In this document: positions 8,136 through 15,577 of the stretch, one piece after another
Position numbering within the stretch: the stretch's first letter is position 1
Layout of the letters: each line of letters opens with the position of its first letter
Program-made: the position numbers and the translations under genes
From: Paenibacillus silvae
GTDB taxonomy: Bacteria; Bacillota; Bacilli; Paenibacillales; Paenibacillaceae
Direction: 5' to 3'
Length of the DNA: 64,000 nt
Assembly: GCF_014639235.1 (NCBI RefSeq)
Contig: NZ_BMFU01000004.1
Span: forward strand, 241,222 to 305,221
Notes under the pieces: model-generated
Seen by the model: the letters and a program-made list of their open reading frames with translations, nothing else
The model's database searches: none
Told to the model about the DNA's origin: nothing

Positions 8136-9824
8136 ATGAGTGGAAATATGGCTGTACAGCTGCCTTACATGTTTACTGAACGGATGAATCATCTGCTCGG
8201 TGACCAATTTGAATCTTTTATGCAATCGTATGAACAATCCCCGCATGCCGGGCTTCGCGTAAATACACTGAAAATATCAATGGAACAATTCAAAGAAATA
8301 GCTCCGTTTGACTTGAGACCCATACCGTGGTGTGAAACCGGTTTTTATGTGCCGCATGGGGTAAAGCCCGGACTGCATCCTTATTACCATGCAGGCCTGT
8401 ATTATATTCAGGAACCGAGTGCAATGGCTCCCGTCGAGCAGCTGCAGGTACAGCCGGGAGACCGTGTACTGGACCTGTGTGCTGCTCCCGGGGGGAAATC
8501 GACCCAGATCGCTGCCAAGCTGCAGGGTAAAGGTGTGCTTGTCACCAATGATATTCATGCCGAGCGAACCAAGGCACTTGCCAAAAATATTGAACTTTAT
8601 GGTGTAAGAAATGCAGTGGTATTAAATGAGTCGCCTGAACGGATTGCCGAAGCATTCCCTCATTATTTTAATAAAGTATTAATTGATGCGCCTTGTTCAG
8701 GGGAAGGCATGTTCCGCAAGGATGAGGACATGGTGAAGTCTTGGGAGCATCATTCCGTGGAGAAATGTGTGCTGATGCAGCGCGACATTCTGGAAACAGC
8801 AGCACGGCTGTTGGCCCCGGGAGGCACGATCGTGTATTCAACCTGCACCTTTGCCCCGGAGGAGAATGAAGCGATGATTGCAGCGTTTTTGAAGCAGAAT
8901 CGTGACTTTACCGTTACAACTATTGCAGATACCGCAGGGTTTGCCCCGGGACGTCCGGACTGGGTGCGTGAGATGCTGCCGGCTCAGGCAGAAGAGACAG
9001 AAGAGGTGCTGGAGCAGACGCGAGGCACGGCGCGATTGTGGCCCCATCTTCTGGAGGGAGAAGGGCATTACGTCGCTGTGTTACAACATATCGAAGTAGC
9101 TCAAAGTGACAGTGATTCAAAATTGTCTGAAAATGTAATTGATGAGTCTGCGCTGCTGAATGAATCGAGTGAGGATCGTTCCTTTTTACGATCGGCTTCG
9201 TATCCATTGACCAAAGCCGATCGTAAAAAGGAACGTTTGTTACGAGTTGAATCAAGAGAGGGTAGTGACAGGGGTACACGCTCTGGCAAACCCTCAGGCA
9301 AAGCGGGCAGAAAAGCTAAAGAGGCCGGTGGACGCAAATCGGAGCGAGGCCATACACGGGCAACTGACTCGGGGAATGTTGATCCGTTGGCCGTTTACAG
9401 CCAGTTTGTAAAAGAGAATCTGGATATGCCGCTGCAAGGCGAAACGGTGTGTTACGGAGATCGGGTATACCAGTCGGCGGTGGGCGCTTCCCGTCTGGAG
9501 GGACTGAAGGTGGTTCGCCCTGGATGGTTTGTCGGTGCGATCAAAAATGGACGCTTTGTTCCTTCTCATCCACTGGCTTGTGCCTTGCGTACATCGGAGG
9601 CACGCCGCAGTGTGAATCTGTCCTCTGCAGATGGTGAAGCGGTAAGGTACTTGAAGGGGGAAACGTTGAACATTGAACAGGAGCGCATTATGCTTCATGG
9701 AGAGACCCTGTCGAAAGGGTATGTGCTCGTATGTATTGATGGATATGCCGCAGGTTGGGGGAAATGGCTGGACGGTGTGCTGAAAAATGAATATCCTGCG
9801 GGATGGAGGTGGACATCGAGATGA
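8136..9824 (+). CDS. rsmF: rRNA (cytosine-5) methyltransferase, RsmF/NOL1-Sun family
   Basis: The 562-residue protein contains an N-terminal RNA-recognition region (LRVNTLKIS), then the SAM-binding DLCAAPGGKSTQIAA. The two-cysteine m5C catalytic pair is DAPCSGEGMFRKD and YSTCTFAPEENE. The C-terminal part (DPLAVYSQFVKENLDM...SEARRSVNLS...GYVLVCIDGYAAGWGKW) matches the RNA-binding domain of RsmF, which modifies 16S C1407 in E. coli; the exact target here is inferred. Between catalytic and C-terminal domains lies a charged linker (about residues 325-410) containing a perfect 22-bp inverted repeat in the DNA. The stop overlaps the rsuA-like start (ATGA). An alternative ATG at 8148 is possible. 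Confidence 0.88.
   Translation: MSGNMAVQLPYMFTERMNHLLGDQFESFMQSYEQSPHAGLRVNTLKISMEQFKEIAPFDLRPIPWCETGFYVPHGVKPGLHPYYHAGLYYIQEPSAMAPVEQLQVQPGDRVLDLCAAPGGKSTQIAAKLQGKGVLVTNDIHAERTKALAKNIELYGVRNAVVLNESPERIAEAFPHYFNKVLIDAPCSGEGMFRKDEDMVKSWEHHSVEKCVLMQRDILETAARLLAPGGTIVYSTCTFAPEENEAMIAAFLKQNRDFTVTTIADTAGFAPGRPDWVREMLPAQAEETEEVLEQTRGTARLWPHLLEGEGHYVAVLQHIEVAQSDSDSKLSENVIDESALLNESSEDRSFLRSASYPLTKADRKKERLLRVESREGSDRGTRSGKPSGKAGRKAKEAGGRKSERGHTRATDSGNVDPLAVYSQFVKENLDMPLQGETVCYGDRVYQSAVGASRLEGLKVVRPGWFVGAIKNGRFVPSHPLACALRTSEARRSVNLSSADGEAVRYLKGETLNIEQERIMLHGETLSKGYVLVCIDGYAAGWGKWLDGVLKNEYPAGWRWTSR
9177..9235. repeat. Perfect 22-bp inverted repeat inside the rsmF coding sequence
   Basis: The left arm 9177-9198 contains TTTTTACGATCGGCTT. 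The right arm 9214-9235 is its exact reverse complement, and the loop is 15 nt (9199-9213). It is read in frame as SFLRSASYPLTKADRKKER within the interdomain linker. No second copy was noticed in this window. Confidence 0.95.
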
Positions 9825-10582
9825 GTGGGAAAGGCAAACAAACGCAGCGTTTGGACAAAATTTTGAGTCATATGGGTGTCGGTACACGCAGCGAACTCAA
9901 AAAAATGGTGAAACAGGGACGCATTTATGTGGATGGCAAGGTGGTCAAGGATAGCGGTATCCAGGTTAATCCGGAGATTAATGTCATTGAAGTAGATGGC
10001 GAGCGAATCAAGTACCGTGAAATGATCTATCTGATGCTGCACAAACCGCCGGGTGTGGTATCTGCTACAGAAGATGCACGGGACAAGACGGTGCTGGATT
10101 TACTGCGTAAGGAGGACCGAATCTTTCAACCTTTTCCGGTAGGGCGACTGGATAAGGATACAGAGGGACTTCTTATTTTGACGAATGATGGTCCTCTCGC
10201 CCATGAATTGTTATCTCCCCGCAAACACGTGCCCAAAACGTATGAAGCACGGGTGCTCGGTAAAGTGGACGCAGAGGACGTAAAGCAATTTGCAGCTGGG
10301 CTGCGGCTGGATGACGGCTATGAAACAATGCCGGCAGAGCTTGCCCTGCTTGGACATGAGGAAACGGACGAAGGCACGGTATCGCTGATCTCTCTCATTA
10401 TCCATGAAGGCAAGTTTCATCAGGTCAAGCGTATGTTCCAGGCTGTCGGTAAACGGGTGCTGTACCTGAAGCGTGTAGCTATGGGGGAATTGAAGCTGGC
10501 TTCTGATCTGGCGATCGGGAGTTACCGTGAATTAACGGAAGAGGAATTAAATCTTTTGCGGAATGATAATGCGGCTAACTAA
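9821..10582 (+). CDS. Pseudouridine synthase, RsuA/RluB family
   Basis: The protein has about 253 residues. An N-terminal S4 domain (RLDKILSHMGVGTRSELKKMVKQGRIYVDG) is followed by the RsuA-type catalytic domain. The catalytic Asp is in FPVGRLDKDTEGLLILTNDG, and HEGKFHQVKRMF is a further family motif. It isomerises a uridine in rRNA; RsuA (16S U516) and RluB/RluE branches cannot be separated by eye, though the short length favours RsuA. I choose the ATG at 9821 because GGAGGTGG lies 8 nt upstream and the ATGA overlap with the methyltransferase gene indicates translational coupling of two rRNA-modifying enzymes. An ATG at 9803 is less likely. Confidence 0.9.
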   Translation: MSGKGKQTQRLDKILSHMGVGTRSELKKMVKQGRIYVDGKVVKDSGIQVNPEINVIEVDGERIKYREMIYLMLHKPPGVVSATEDARDKTVLDLLRKEDRIFQPFPVGRLDKDTEGLLILTNDGPLAHELLSPRKHVPKTYEARVLGKVDAEDVKQFAAGLRLDDGYETMPAELALLGHEETDEGTVSLISLIIHEGKFHQVKRMFQAVGKRVLYLKRVAMGELKLASDLAIGSYRELTEEELNLLRNDNAAN

Positions 10583-10607
10583 AAAGAACAGATGGGGATG
10601 AAATCAT

Positions 10608-11411
10608 ATGACTTACAAACTGATTGCGCTGGATGTAGACGGAACGTTGCTGAATGATGACCATGAGCTGACCGAACGGACGCAGGAAACGTTGATTCAA
10701 GCCTCCCGCCAAGGGGCAGAGATTGTGCTTTGCTCCGGGCGTGGACCGGGCAACACGATTCCTTTTATGAAACAGATGGGGCTGGATGGTTATGTCATTA
10801 CACATAATGGTGCGGTAACAGCGCAGGTCGAAACACGAGAGGTTATTCATCAATTTTCACTGGACACTCAAGGGCTGGAGCCTATTATGACATACTGTCG
10901 TGAGAATGGGGTGCATTTTGACATCAATACGGCGTTTGGATTGTATGTGGATCAGCCAGAAGGTCTGGAGCTTCAGGTCAGACAGATGTATTATAATTTC
11001 CTCGCAGAGCCGCTCAAGCTGCCTCGCTGGGCTGATATGCACGAACCACTCGCCAAGTTTACGGCATTTGGCCCTATAGAGCAGATGGACGAGGTTCAAC
11101 ATGAATGGACGGCCTGGAACCTTCCCTATTACATGACACGCAGCGGAGATTTCTTCATTGATCTGATGCATCCGGAAGCTTCCAAGGGAGCGGCGCTCAA
11201 GAGATTGGCTGATTCGAAAGGCATCGCTTCCTCCGAGATTATGGCAATAGGCAATTATTATAACGATATAACGATGCTGACTTTTGCAGGTAAGGGCATA
11301 GCGATGGATAACTCTCCTGAAGAGGTCAAAGCCGCCTCCAACGAAGTGACATTGTCCAACAACGATGAAGGGGTTGCGCACGCCATCCACAAGTATATAT
11401 TGTCCGTATAA
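10608..11411 (+). CDS. HAD superfamily phosphatase, Cof/YwpJ type
   Basis: The 267-residue protein carries HAD motif I (ALDVDGTLLNDDHELT, nucleophile and general acid Asp), motif II (CSGRG), a Cof-type C2 cap and motif III/IV (Lys in SKGAALKRL; GNYYNDITML). Cof-type enzymes dephosphorylate small sugar phosphates or flavin/pyridoxal phosphates; the substrate cannot be assigned. In motif IV the usual GDxxND reads GNYYND, so the first metal-binding Asp is replaced by Asn while the second Asp is kept. It is downstream of the pseudouridine synthase gene by 25 nt and probably cotranscribed. Confidence 0.87.
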   Translation: MTYKLIALDVDGTLLNDDHELTERTQETLIQASRQGAEIVLCSGRGPGNTIPFMKQMGLDGYVITHNGAVTAQVETREVIHQFSLDTQGLEPIMTYCRENGVHFDINTAFGLYVDQPEGLELQVRQMYYNFLAEPLKLPRWADMHEPLAKFTAFGPIEQMDEVQHEWTAWNLPYYMTRSGDFFIDLMHPEASKGAALKRLADSKGIASSEIMAIGNYYNDITMLTFAGKGIAMDNSPEEVKAASNEVTLSNNDEGVAHAIHKYILSV

Positions 11412-11463
11412 TTCTGTTGCCTCATAAACTACTGCTTCTCAGGACATCCTAGGAGGATACGGT

Positions 11464-11487
11464 ATGAATGAGGAGGACTGGCAATGA
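11464..11487 (+). CDS. Seven-codon minicistron coupled to the next gene (candidate)
   Basis: The sequence encodes MNEEDWQ. It has an ideal AGGAGG ribosome binding site (11451-11456, spacing 7), and its TGA overlaps the ATG of the acidic protein gene. It could promote translational coupling. It may also be fortuitous, since the downstream gene has its own GGAGGA. Confidence 0.35.
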   Translation: MNEEDWQ

Positions 11488-12608
11488 AGCAGGTAGAACT
11501 GACGACGGATTTTCGTACAGCATCGGGTGAAGTGCAGGACATTATGGTAGATGGCCATTATGCAGGTACACTTGTCCTCTTATACAGGGAGGGAGAGCGT
11601 CTGTCGGGCAGCCTGCAGCTGGATCAGGAAGTGATAGATGATCAGGCTGGGTCGTTTATTACGGATAAAGTAGAAGATTATATTCGTATGCTTGCGGATG
11701 CAGTGGGGGCTTCTCATTATGAAGTGTTAGTGAGCTCCGGTATACTGCATACCGTTCTGCAGCAGCAAGATATGAGCACCAGCGCAGCGGCTGGTAACGC
11801 TCTGGCGCTTGATGAGAATGCTCATGAAGATGGAATGTTTGACGAGGCGAACCAAATTCCTGCCTATCCGGATGAATCTTTTACATATGAAGATCCGAAT
11901 CATCTTCTGGAGATGGAGATGGTCAGTGCGGGACGCAGTGTATCCACCTATGTGTTCAATGACGCTGAAGGCGAAGAAATGGCAGAAGCGGCGCTGAAGC
12001 AGTATGGAGCGGATGCACAGGGAGAAATCCACTGGTACGAGGAGCCAAATGAAGCGCTGCAGGAAGCTGCGGCAGAGTTGCTTGTCAGGGAGCTGGACGA
12101 GGAGATTATTGATACGATTACGATTCGCATGTGGTATCAGGGAAATGAACTGGAGAGCCTTGAGTGGGTTCACCGTGATTTTGAAGAAGAATATGATAAT
12201 GATAATTTTGAAGACGAATATGATGAAGATGACGATGATGAAAAAGATTTTGAAGATGAAGATGAGTATGGCGAAAGAAATTTCGAACAATCGTTGAGTG
12301 CATCCGGGATGGATGAAGCGGAGGAAGCATGTTATGTCATGCTCAGAAGCCGAGACCGGGAGTTCAGAGTTTACGATCTGTTCGTGCAGGAGCGTGGGGG
12401 GCTTCCGGTAGGCACAGCAACAATTGATATGTCTCAAGCGGATCTCACCGGTTTCATGGACTATGATGTGCCTGGAACAAGTGTACAGCGGCAATCGCTG
12501 GTGGATGTGCTGATGCGGGAGCTGAACAAGGAGATCGAATTCGACACGTTACATCTCACCATGTTATATCGTAATCAGATTATAGATGAAGCCAGAATGG
12601 AAGGATAA
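11484..12608 (+). CDS. Acidic repeat protein of unknown function
   Basis: The protein has 374 residues, with no signal peptide and no membrane helix. It is extremely acidic, with a tract around residues 230-265 made almost only of Asp, Glu, Tyr, Asn, Phe and Lys. Two segments look duplicated: AELLVRELDEEIIDTITIRMWYQGNELE in the middle and VDVLMRELNKEIEFDTLHLTMLYRNQI at the C-terminus. An N-terminal segment (YAGTLVLLYREGERLSGSLQLDQ) also resembles the C-terminal VYDLFVQERGGLPVGTATIDMSQ. This suggests two or three copies of one roughly 90-residue domain joined by an acidic linker. I do not recognise the family. The start has GAGGAGGA 7 nt upstream. Confidence 0.75.
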   Translation: MKQVELTTDFRTASGEVQDIMVDGHYAGTLVLLYREGERLSGSLQLDQEVIDDQAGSFITDKVEDYIRMLADAVGASHYEVLVSSGILHTVLQQQDMSTSAAAGNALALDENAHEDGMFDEANQIPAYPDESFTYEDPNHLLEMEMVSAGRSVSTYVFNDAEGEEMAEAALKQYGADAQGEIHWYEEPNEALQEAAAELLVRELDEEIIDTITIRMWYQGNELESLEWVHRDFEEEYDNDNFEDEYDEDDDDEKDFEDEDEYGERNFEQSLSASGMDEAEEACYVMLRSRDREFRVYDLFVQERGGLPVGTATIDMSQADLTGFMDYDVPGTSVQRQSLVDVLMRELNKEIEFDTLHLTMLYRNQIIDEARMEG

Positions 12609-12636
12609 GGGGCGCAGGCCTTTTATCCTTTTTTTA
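12600..12636 (+). terminator. Terminator overlapping the stop codon of the acidic protein gene
   Basis: The AAGGATAA...TTATCCTT stem, with the stop codon inside it, is followed by a run of T. Confidence 0.85.
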
Positions 12637-12642
12637 TTGATT

Positions 12643-12671
12643 TTGATGGACTATGGATTTCCCGGTATAGT
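12643..12671 (+). promoter_or_regulatory. Sigma-A type promoter of the GNAT gene
   Basis: TTGATG at 12643-12648 and TATAGT at 12666-12671 have a spacer of 17. Confidence 0.6.
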
Positions 12672-12721
12672 ACGATTAGTTTAATTTTACATGAAAAGCT
12701 GCCGGGAAGTGGAGGGGTATG

Positions 12722-13267
12722 ATGACACACGCATTCAACATTTACAGTAAATCGATTAATGACAATTTTCAAGTGGTGCAGGCTGGACCGGAGGATACGG
12801 AAGAGGTGCTCGCCCTGCTTGTAGAGACAGCATTATGGCTGCAAAGTCAGGGCTCGCCCCAATGGAGCGCACTTCTGCACGGGGAGGATTCTCATAATAC
12901 ACCTGCGGCTATTCAGCGGGGAGACGTTTTTGTTTTTAAAAAAGAAGCCGAAATCGCCGGAATGGTCATTCTGATGCAGAAGCCCAGTCCGTGGGATTGT
13001 CAGTTATGGGGCGACAAGGCTCACGCGCAGGATGGGGCGCTTTACCTGCACCGGCTCGCTATTCGTAGAAAATATGCGCAAACTGGTCTGGGAAAATCAA
13101 TTCTGCTGTGGTCCATTAACGGCATTAAATTCGAACATAAATCTCTCGTGCGGTTAGATTGCGGAGCAGGCAATCGTACATTAAATGCCTTTTATGCAAG
13201 AAATGGATTCAGTCATGTCGGAGAAACAGATGGATTCAGCATTTATGAGCGAGCGGTCGAGCTTTAA
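12722..13267 (+). CDS. GNAT-family N-acetyltransferase
   Basis: This roughly 181-residue cytosolic protein has the GNAT fold. Its acetyl-CoA loop is LYLHRLAIRRKYAQTGLGKSILLW, close to the R/Q-x-x-G-x-G/A consensus, followed by a C-terminal RLDCGAGNRTLNAFYARNGFSHVGE, the usual beta-5/alpha-4 segment. The substrate is unknown. GGAGGGG at 12711-12717 gives best spacing to the ATG at 12722; an ATG three bases earlier is in the same frame. It has its own promoter and stands alone. Confidence 0.85.
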   Translation: MTHAFNIYSKSINDNFQVVQAGPEDTEEVLALLVETALWLQSQGSPQWSALLHGEDSHNTPAAIQRGDVFVFKKEAEIAGMVILMQKPSPWDCQLWGDKAHAQDGALYLHRLAIRRKYAQTGLGKSILLWSINGIKFEHKSLVRLDCGAGNRTLNAFYARNGFSHVGETDGFSIYERAVEL

Positions 13268-13563
13268 GGAATGCAGTAGTAGAAATTTGAGGCTGAAAAT
13301 GGATGCAAGGGCGTCTTTATGTTGAACTGTATGAATATCATGTATATACGACTTCATAATTGTTGTACAGAAACAGTAGATGTTCAAGCTTTTATATGTC
13401 ATAATGGACAATAATGATATGCAATAAAATGCATGAAAATACATTATTCATGTTAAGAATTGGGCTAAAGGTGCTCTGATTCTGCTTTACTGAACATATG
13501 TTCTGATATATCATAAATACATGTGGAAAAATAGAAATGAAGCTGGAAAGGGGGATAATCACG
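13268..13563. other. Intergenic region before the glycosyltransferase gene
   Basis: No gene is seen in this AT-rich region. Its right end holds a promoter with a LexA-type operator, listed separately; the rest shows nothing clear. Confidence 0.6.
13486..13514 (+). promoter_or_regulatory. Promoter with SOS (LexA/DinR) box in its spacer
   Basis: TTTACT (13486-13491) and TATCAT (13509-13514) are exactly 17 nt apart. The perfect palindrome GAACATATGTTC occupies 13492-13503 inside the spacer. This matches the Gram-positive SOS core GAAC-N4-GTTC. Confidence 0.6.
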
Positions 13564-14694
13564 TTGAAGTTGCTACAGGCGCTATTCTTTCCTCCGGAGC
13601 AGCCCGGAGGGGTATCCTCTATGATTCCTTACCTTCAGGAGCGATTTACAAGCCCGAGGTGGGAGATGGATTTGTTTTCCCTGCCGAAGCGCATCCGGAA
13701 TAAAGGTCAGGAGGAAGTGCAGTTTGAAACGTTTGATTGGACCGTCTATGGAGATAGTCCTGTTGTGCAAAAATATATTCAGACGTATCGCGATTATTTA
13801 TGGTGGACGCGGCTTCGTATTCAGAAGCCCTATGATCTGATTCATGCACATCACCCGATTGCAGGGCTTGCCATGAAGTCAGTCTTTCCCGATGTTCCGC
13901 TTATTCAGACAATTCACTCCAGTTACGAACGTGAGCTGATTCTCAACGGACGTATTGAGCCGAACGGGCTGGAGCATCAGTTCCTGTTATCGATCTATGG
14001 TGAGCTTGAGCATCGAGCTGAGCGTCTGTTAACGGTATCGGATTCCTTCCGCCGCTACTTGGACCCGTATGTTAAACATCCAGACCGGATCGGAATTATT
14101 CCCAACGGCTTTGATGAGAAGCGCTTCAAGCCGATTCCCCATGACAATGCTGTGCCGCAGCTGGTAACGGTCTGCCGTCTCGTTCCCGCCAAAGGTTTGG
14201 ACATTTTATTCAAGGCTTGTGCAGAGCTCAAGGACAAAGGGCATGACTATGTGCTGCACATTATAGGAGATGGACCGATTCGTCCTGATCTGGAGGAGCT
14301 GGCCCAGCGTCTTGGAATTTATAATGAGACTATTTTCTATGGATATACCCTGCATCCTGAAGAGTTTATGCCTTTTTTTGATGTGTTTGTGCTGCCATCG
14401 CGTGCAGAAGCCTTCGGTTCGGTGTTTGCTGAAGCGGCTTTGAGCTGTCTGGCTCTTGTAGGCACAGAGGTGGGAGGCATACCCGAACAGATTGAGGACG
14501 GCATTAACGGTCTGCTAGTACCGCCTGAGGACCCATCTGCCTTGGCGGACGCTTTAGAAAAGGTGATGCTTGATCCTGCTTACCGCTATGAACTGGCTCG
14601 TTCCGCCTGTGAAAAGGCCAAAACACACTATTCGCTGGGAAGATCGGTGAATGAATTGAAAAAGATGTATCTGCAATTCCAGGCGCAAGCCTGA
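13564..14694 (+). CDS. Glycosyltransferase family 4 (GT-B)
   Basis: The protein has about 376 residues and is cytosolic or membrane-peripheral. The N-terminal Rossmann half begins LLQALFFPPEQPGGVSSMIPYL, with acceptor-side DLIHAHHP. The C-terminal donor half has PNGFDEKRFKP, LVTVCRLVPAKGLDILFKA, HIIGDGP and the EX7E nucleotide-sugar motif EAFGSVFAE, then GGIPEQIEDGINGLLV. GT4 retaining enzymes build polysaccharides, glycolipids or teichoic-acid linkages; the acceptor is unknown. A TTG at 13564 preceded by GGAAAGGGGGA fits best; an ATG at 13537 lies within the ribosome-binding region. It stands alone behind an SOS-type operator, which is unusual for a glycosyltransferase. Confidence 0.88.
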   Translation: MKLLQALFFPPEQPGGVSSMIPYLQERFTSPRWEMDLFSLPKRIRNKGQEEVQFETFDWTVYGDSPVVQKYIQTYRDYLWWTRLRIQKPYDLIHAHHPIAGLAMKSVFPDVPLIQTIHSSYERELILNGRIEPNGLEHQFLLSIYGELEHRAERLLTVSDSFRRYLDPYVKHPDRIGIIPNGFDEKRFKPIPHDNAVPQLVTVCRLVPAKGLDILFKACAELKDKGHDYVLHIIGDGPIRPDLEELAQRLGIYNETIFYGYTLHPEEFMPFFDVFVLPSRAEAFGSVFAEAALSCLALVGTEVGGIPEQIEDGINGLLVPPEDPSALADALEKVMLDPAYRYELARSACEKAKTHYSLGRSVNELKKMYLQFQAQA

Positions 14695-14717
14695 GAATGG
14701 TCAGAACGATGAAAGAT

Positions 14718-14746
14718 GCCGCTGTAGGTGATACAGCGGCTTTTTG
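14718..14746. terminator. Terminator after the glycosyltransferase gene
   Basis: GCCGCTGTA/TACAGCGGC is a perfect 9-bp stem with a 5-nt loop and TTTTT. Confidence 0.92.
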
Positions 14747-14771
14747 GTTGGTCAATATAACGATGAGCATT

Positions 14772-15422
14772 TTAAAAAATACAACTATTCGGATGGTGTG
14801 CCAGTTCCTGAACGGAGTTCATAAATAAGCCTGCGTGGTAACCGTCACAGACTGCATGATGGAGCTGTAATGAAATTGGCAAATAGATTAAGTTTCCTTT
14901 ATGAATCAATCGTCCTGCAGTAATGATGGGCAGAAGGTAACGACTGTTGTTATTGATATTCAAGTTGAAGCTGGTAAACGAGGTCCATGGAATAACCGAA
15001 AAAGAAAACGTATTTTCGGGTACAGGTGTTTTGGGAAACAAACTGCCTGAACCATTATATTTTTCTACATCGGCAGTATAAGCCGTATGGAACGTCTCAA
15101 AATCGTTAGTGACGCTAGTCCAAACAGCAGAGAAGGATTCAGAACGGCGATCAAAGATGGTGTACAGCGGATCTAGCCTGTCCCAGTAACCCAGCTCCCC
15201 TTCACAATTGTAGCTCGTTCTAAAAGCCGGATGTGAATTCACTACAGTGGTGATCAAGAAGATCAATGCCGGAGTAAACCGATATTTGTGTTGTTTTATG
15301 AACCGATACAGGACACTGACATCTATTTCCTGAGTTAAACTGAAAGACGTATTTTGGTTCATATAATGGTTAAATACCTCTGTTCTGTTCCAAACGTCAA
15401 AATCGATGCGATTAAATTTCAT
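14772..15422 (-). CDS. catA: Chloramphenicol O-acetyltransferase, type A
   Basis: The 216-residue enzyme has the classical CatA layout: FNRIDFDVWNR at the N-terminus, SYNCEGELGYWDRLDPLYTIF in the middle and the catalytic-His signature HHAVCDGYH near the C-terminus. It acetylates the 3-hydroxyl of chloramphenicol using acetyl-CoA; the native enzyme is a trimer. Expression is almost certainly controlled by translational attenuation: the AGGAGGC ribosome binding site (15430-15436) is locked in a hairpin preceded by a nine-codon leader. The gene lies on the same strand as ykvI and 155 nt downstream of it. No transposon ends are visible, so it may be a resident gene. Confidence 0.95.
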   Translation of the reverse strand: MKFNRIDFDVWNRTEVFNHYMNQNTSFSLTQEIDVSVLYRFIKQHKYRFTPALIFLITTVVNSHPAFRTSYNCEGELGYWDRLDPLYTIFDRRSESFSAVWTSVTNDFETFHTAYTADVEKYNGSGSLFPKTPVPENTFSFSVIPWTSFTSFNLNINNNSRYLLPIITAGRLIHKGNLIYLPISLQLHHAVCDGYHAGLFMNSVQELAHHPNSCIF

Positions 15423-15429
15423 TGGATGT

Positions 15430-15465
15430 GCCTCCTAAATTGATGTTAGCGCGAATTCAGGAGGC
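15430..15465 (-). promoter_or_regulatory. Translational attenuator hairpin of catA
   Basis: On the minus strand, GCCTCCTGAATT (15454-15465) pairs with AATTTAGGAGGC (15430-15441) over 12 bp with one G-U pair and a 12-nt loop. This buries the catA ribosome binding site. The leader peptide stop codon lies inside the left arm, so a stalled ribosome would open the stem. Confidence 0.9.
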
Positions 15466-15486
15466 GAGCTTGTCTGTTTTTTTCAT
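15457..15486 (-). CDS. Chloramphenicol-responsive leader peptide (MKKTDKLAS)
   Basis: This nine-codon ORF ATG..TGA is preceded by an AAAGGA ribosome binding site about 9 nt upstream. The peptide MKKTDKLAS shares the KTDK core of the cat-86 leader (MVKTDKISS, from memory). In known systems chloramphenicol stalls a ribosome at about codon 6 of such a leader, disrupting the downstream hairpin and allowing cat translation. It is too short to be anything but regulatory. Confidence 0.88.
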   Translation of the reverse strand: MKKTDKLAS

Positions 15487-15525
15487 AAAGAACCAATCCT
15501 TTAATTCATTTTTGAAATCATTTTT

Positions 15526-15553
15526 ATTGTAACATAACGATGGCCGCATAGAA
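15526..15553 (-). promoter_or_regulatory. Putative catA promoter
   Basis: On the minus strand a TACAAT -10 (15526-15531) lies 40 nt before the leader ATG. The -35 is weak (TTCTAT about 16 nt upstream). Confidence 0.45.
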
Positions 15554-15577
15554 CGATTTTACACCAAGCATGTTGCC

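Noticed and set aside
12180..12270. Minus-strand frame of His/Ile/Phe-rich low-complexity sequence opposite the acidic tract
   Set aside because: It is the shadow of GAT/GAA codons in the acidic protein gene; it has no start signal or codon bias of its own.
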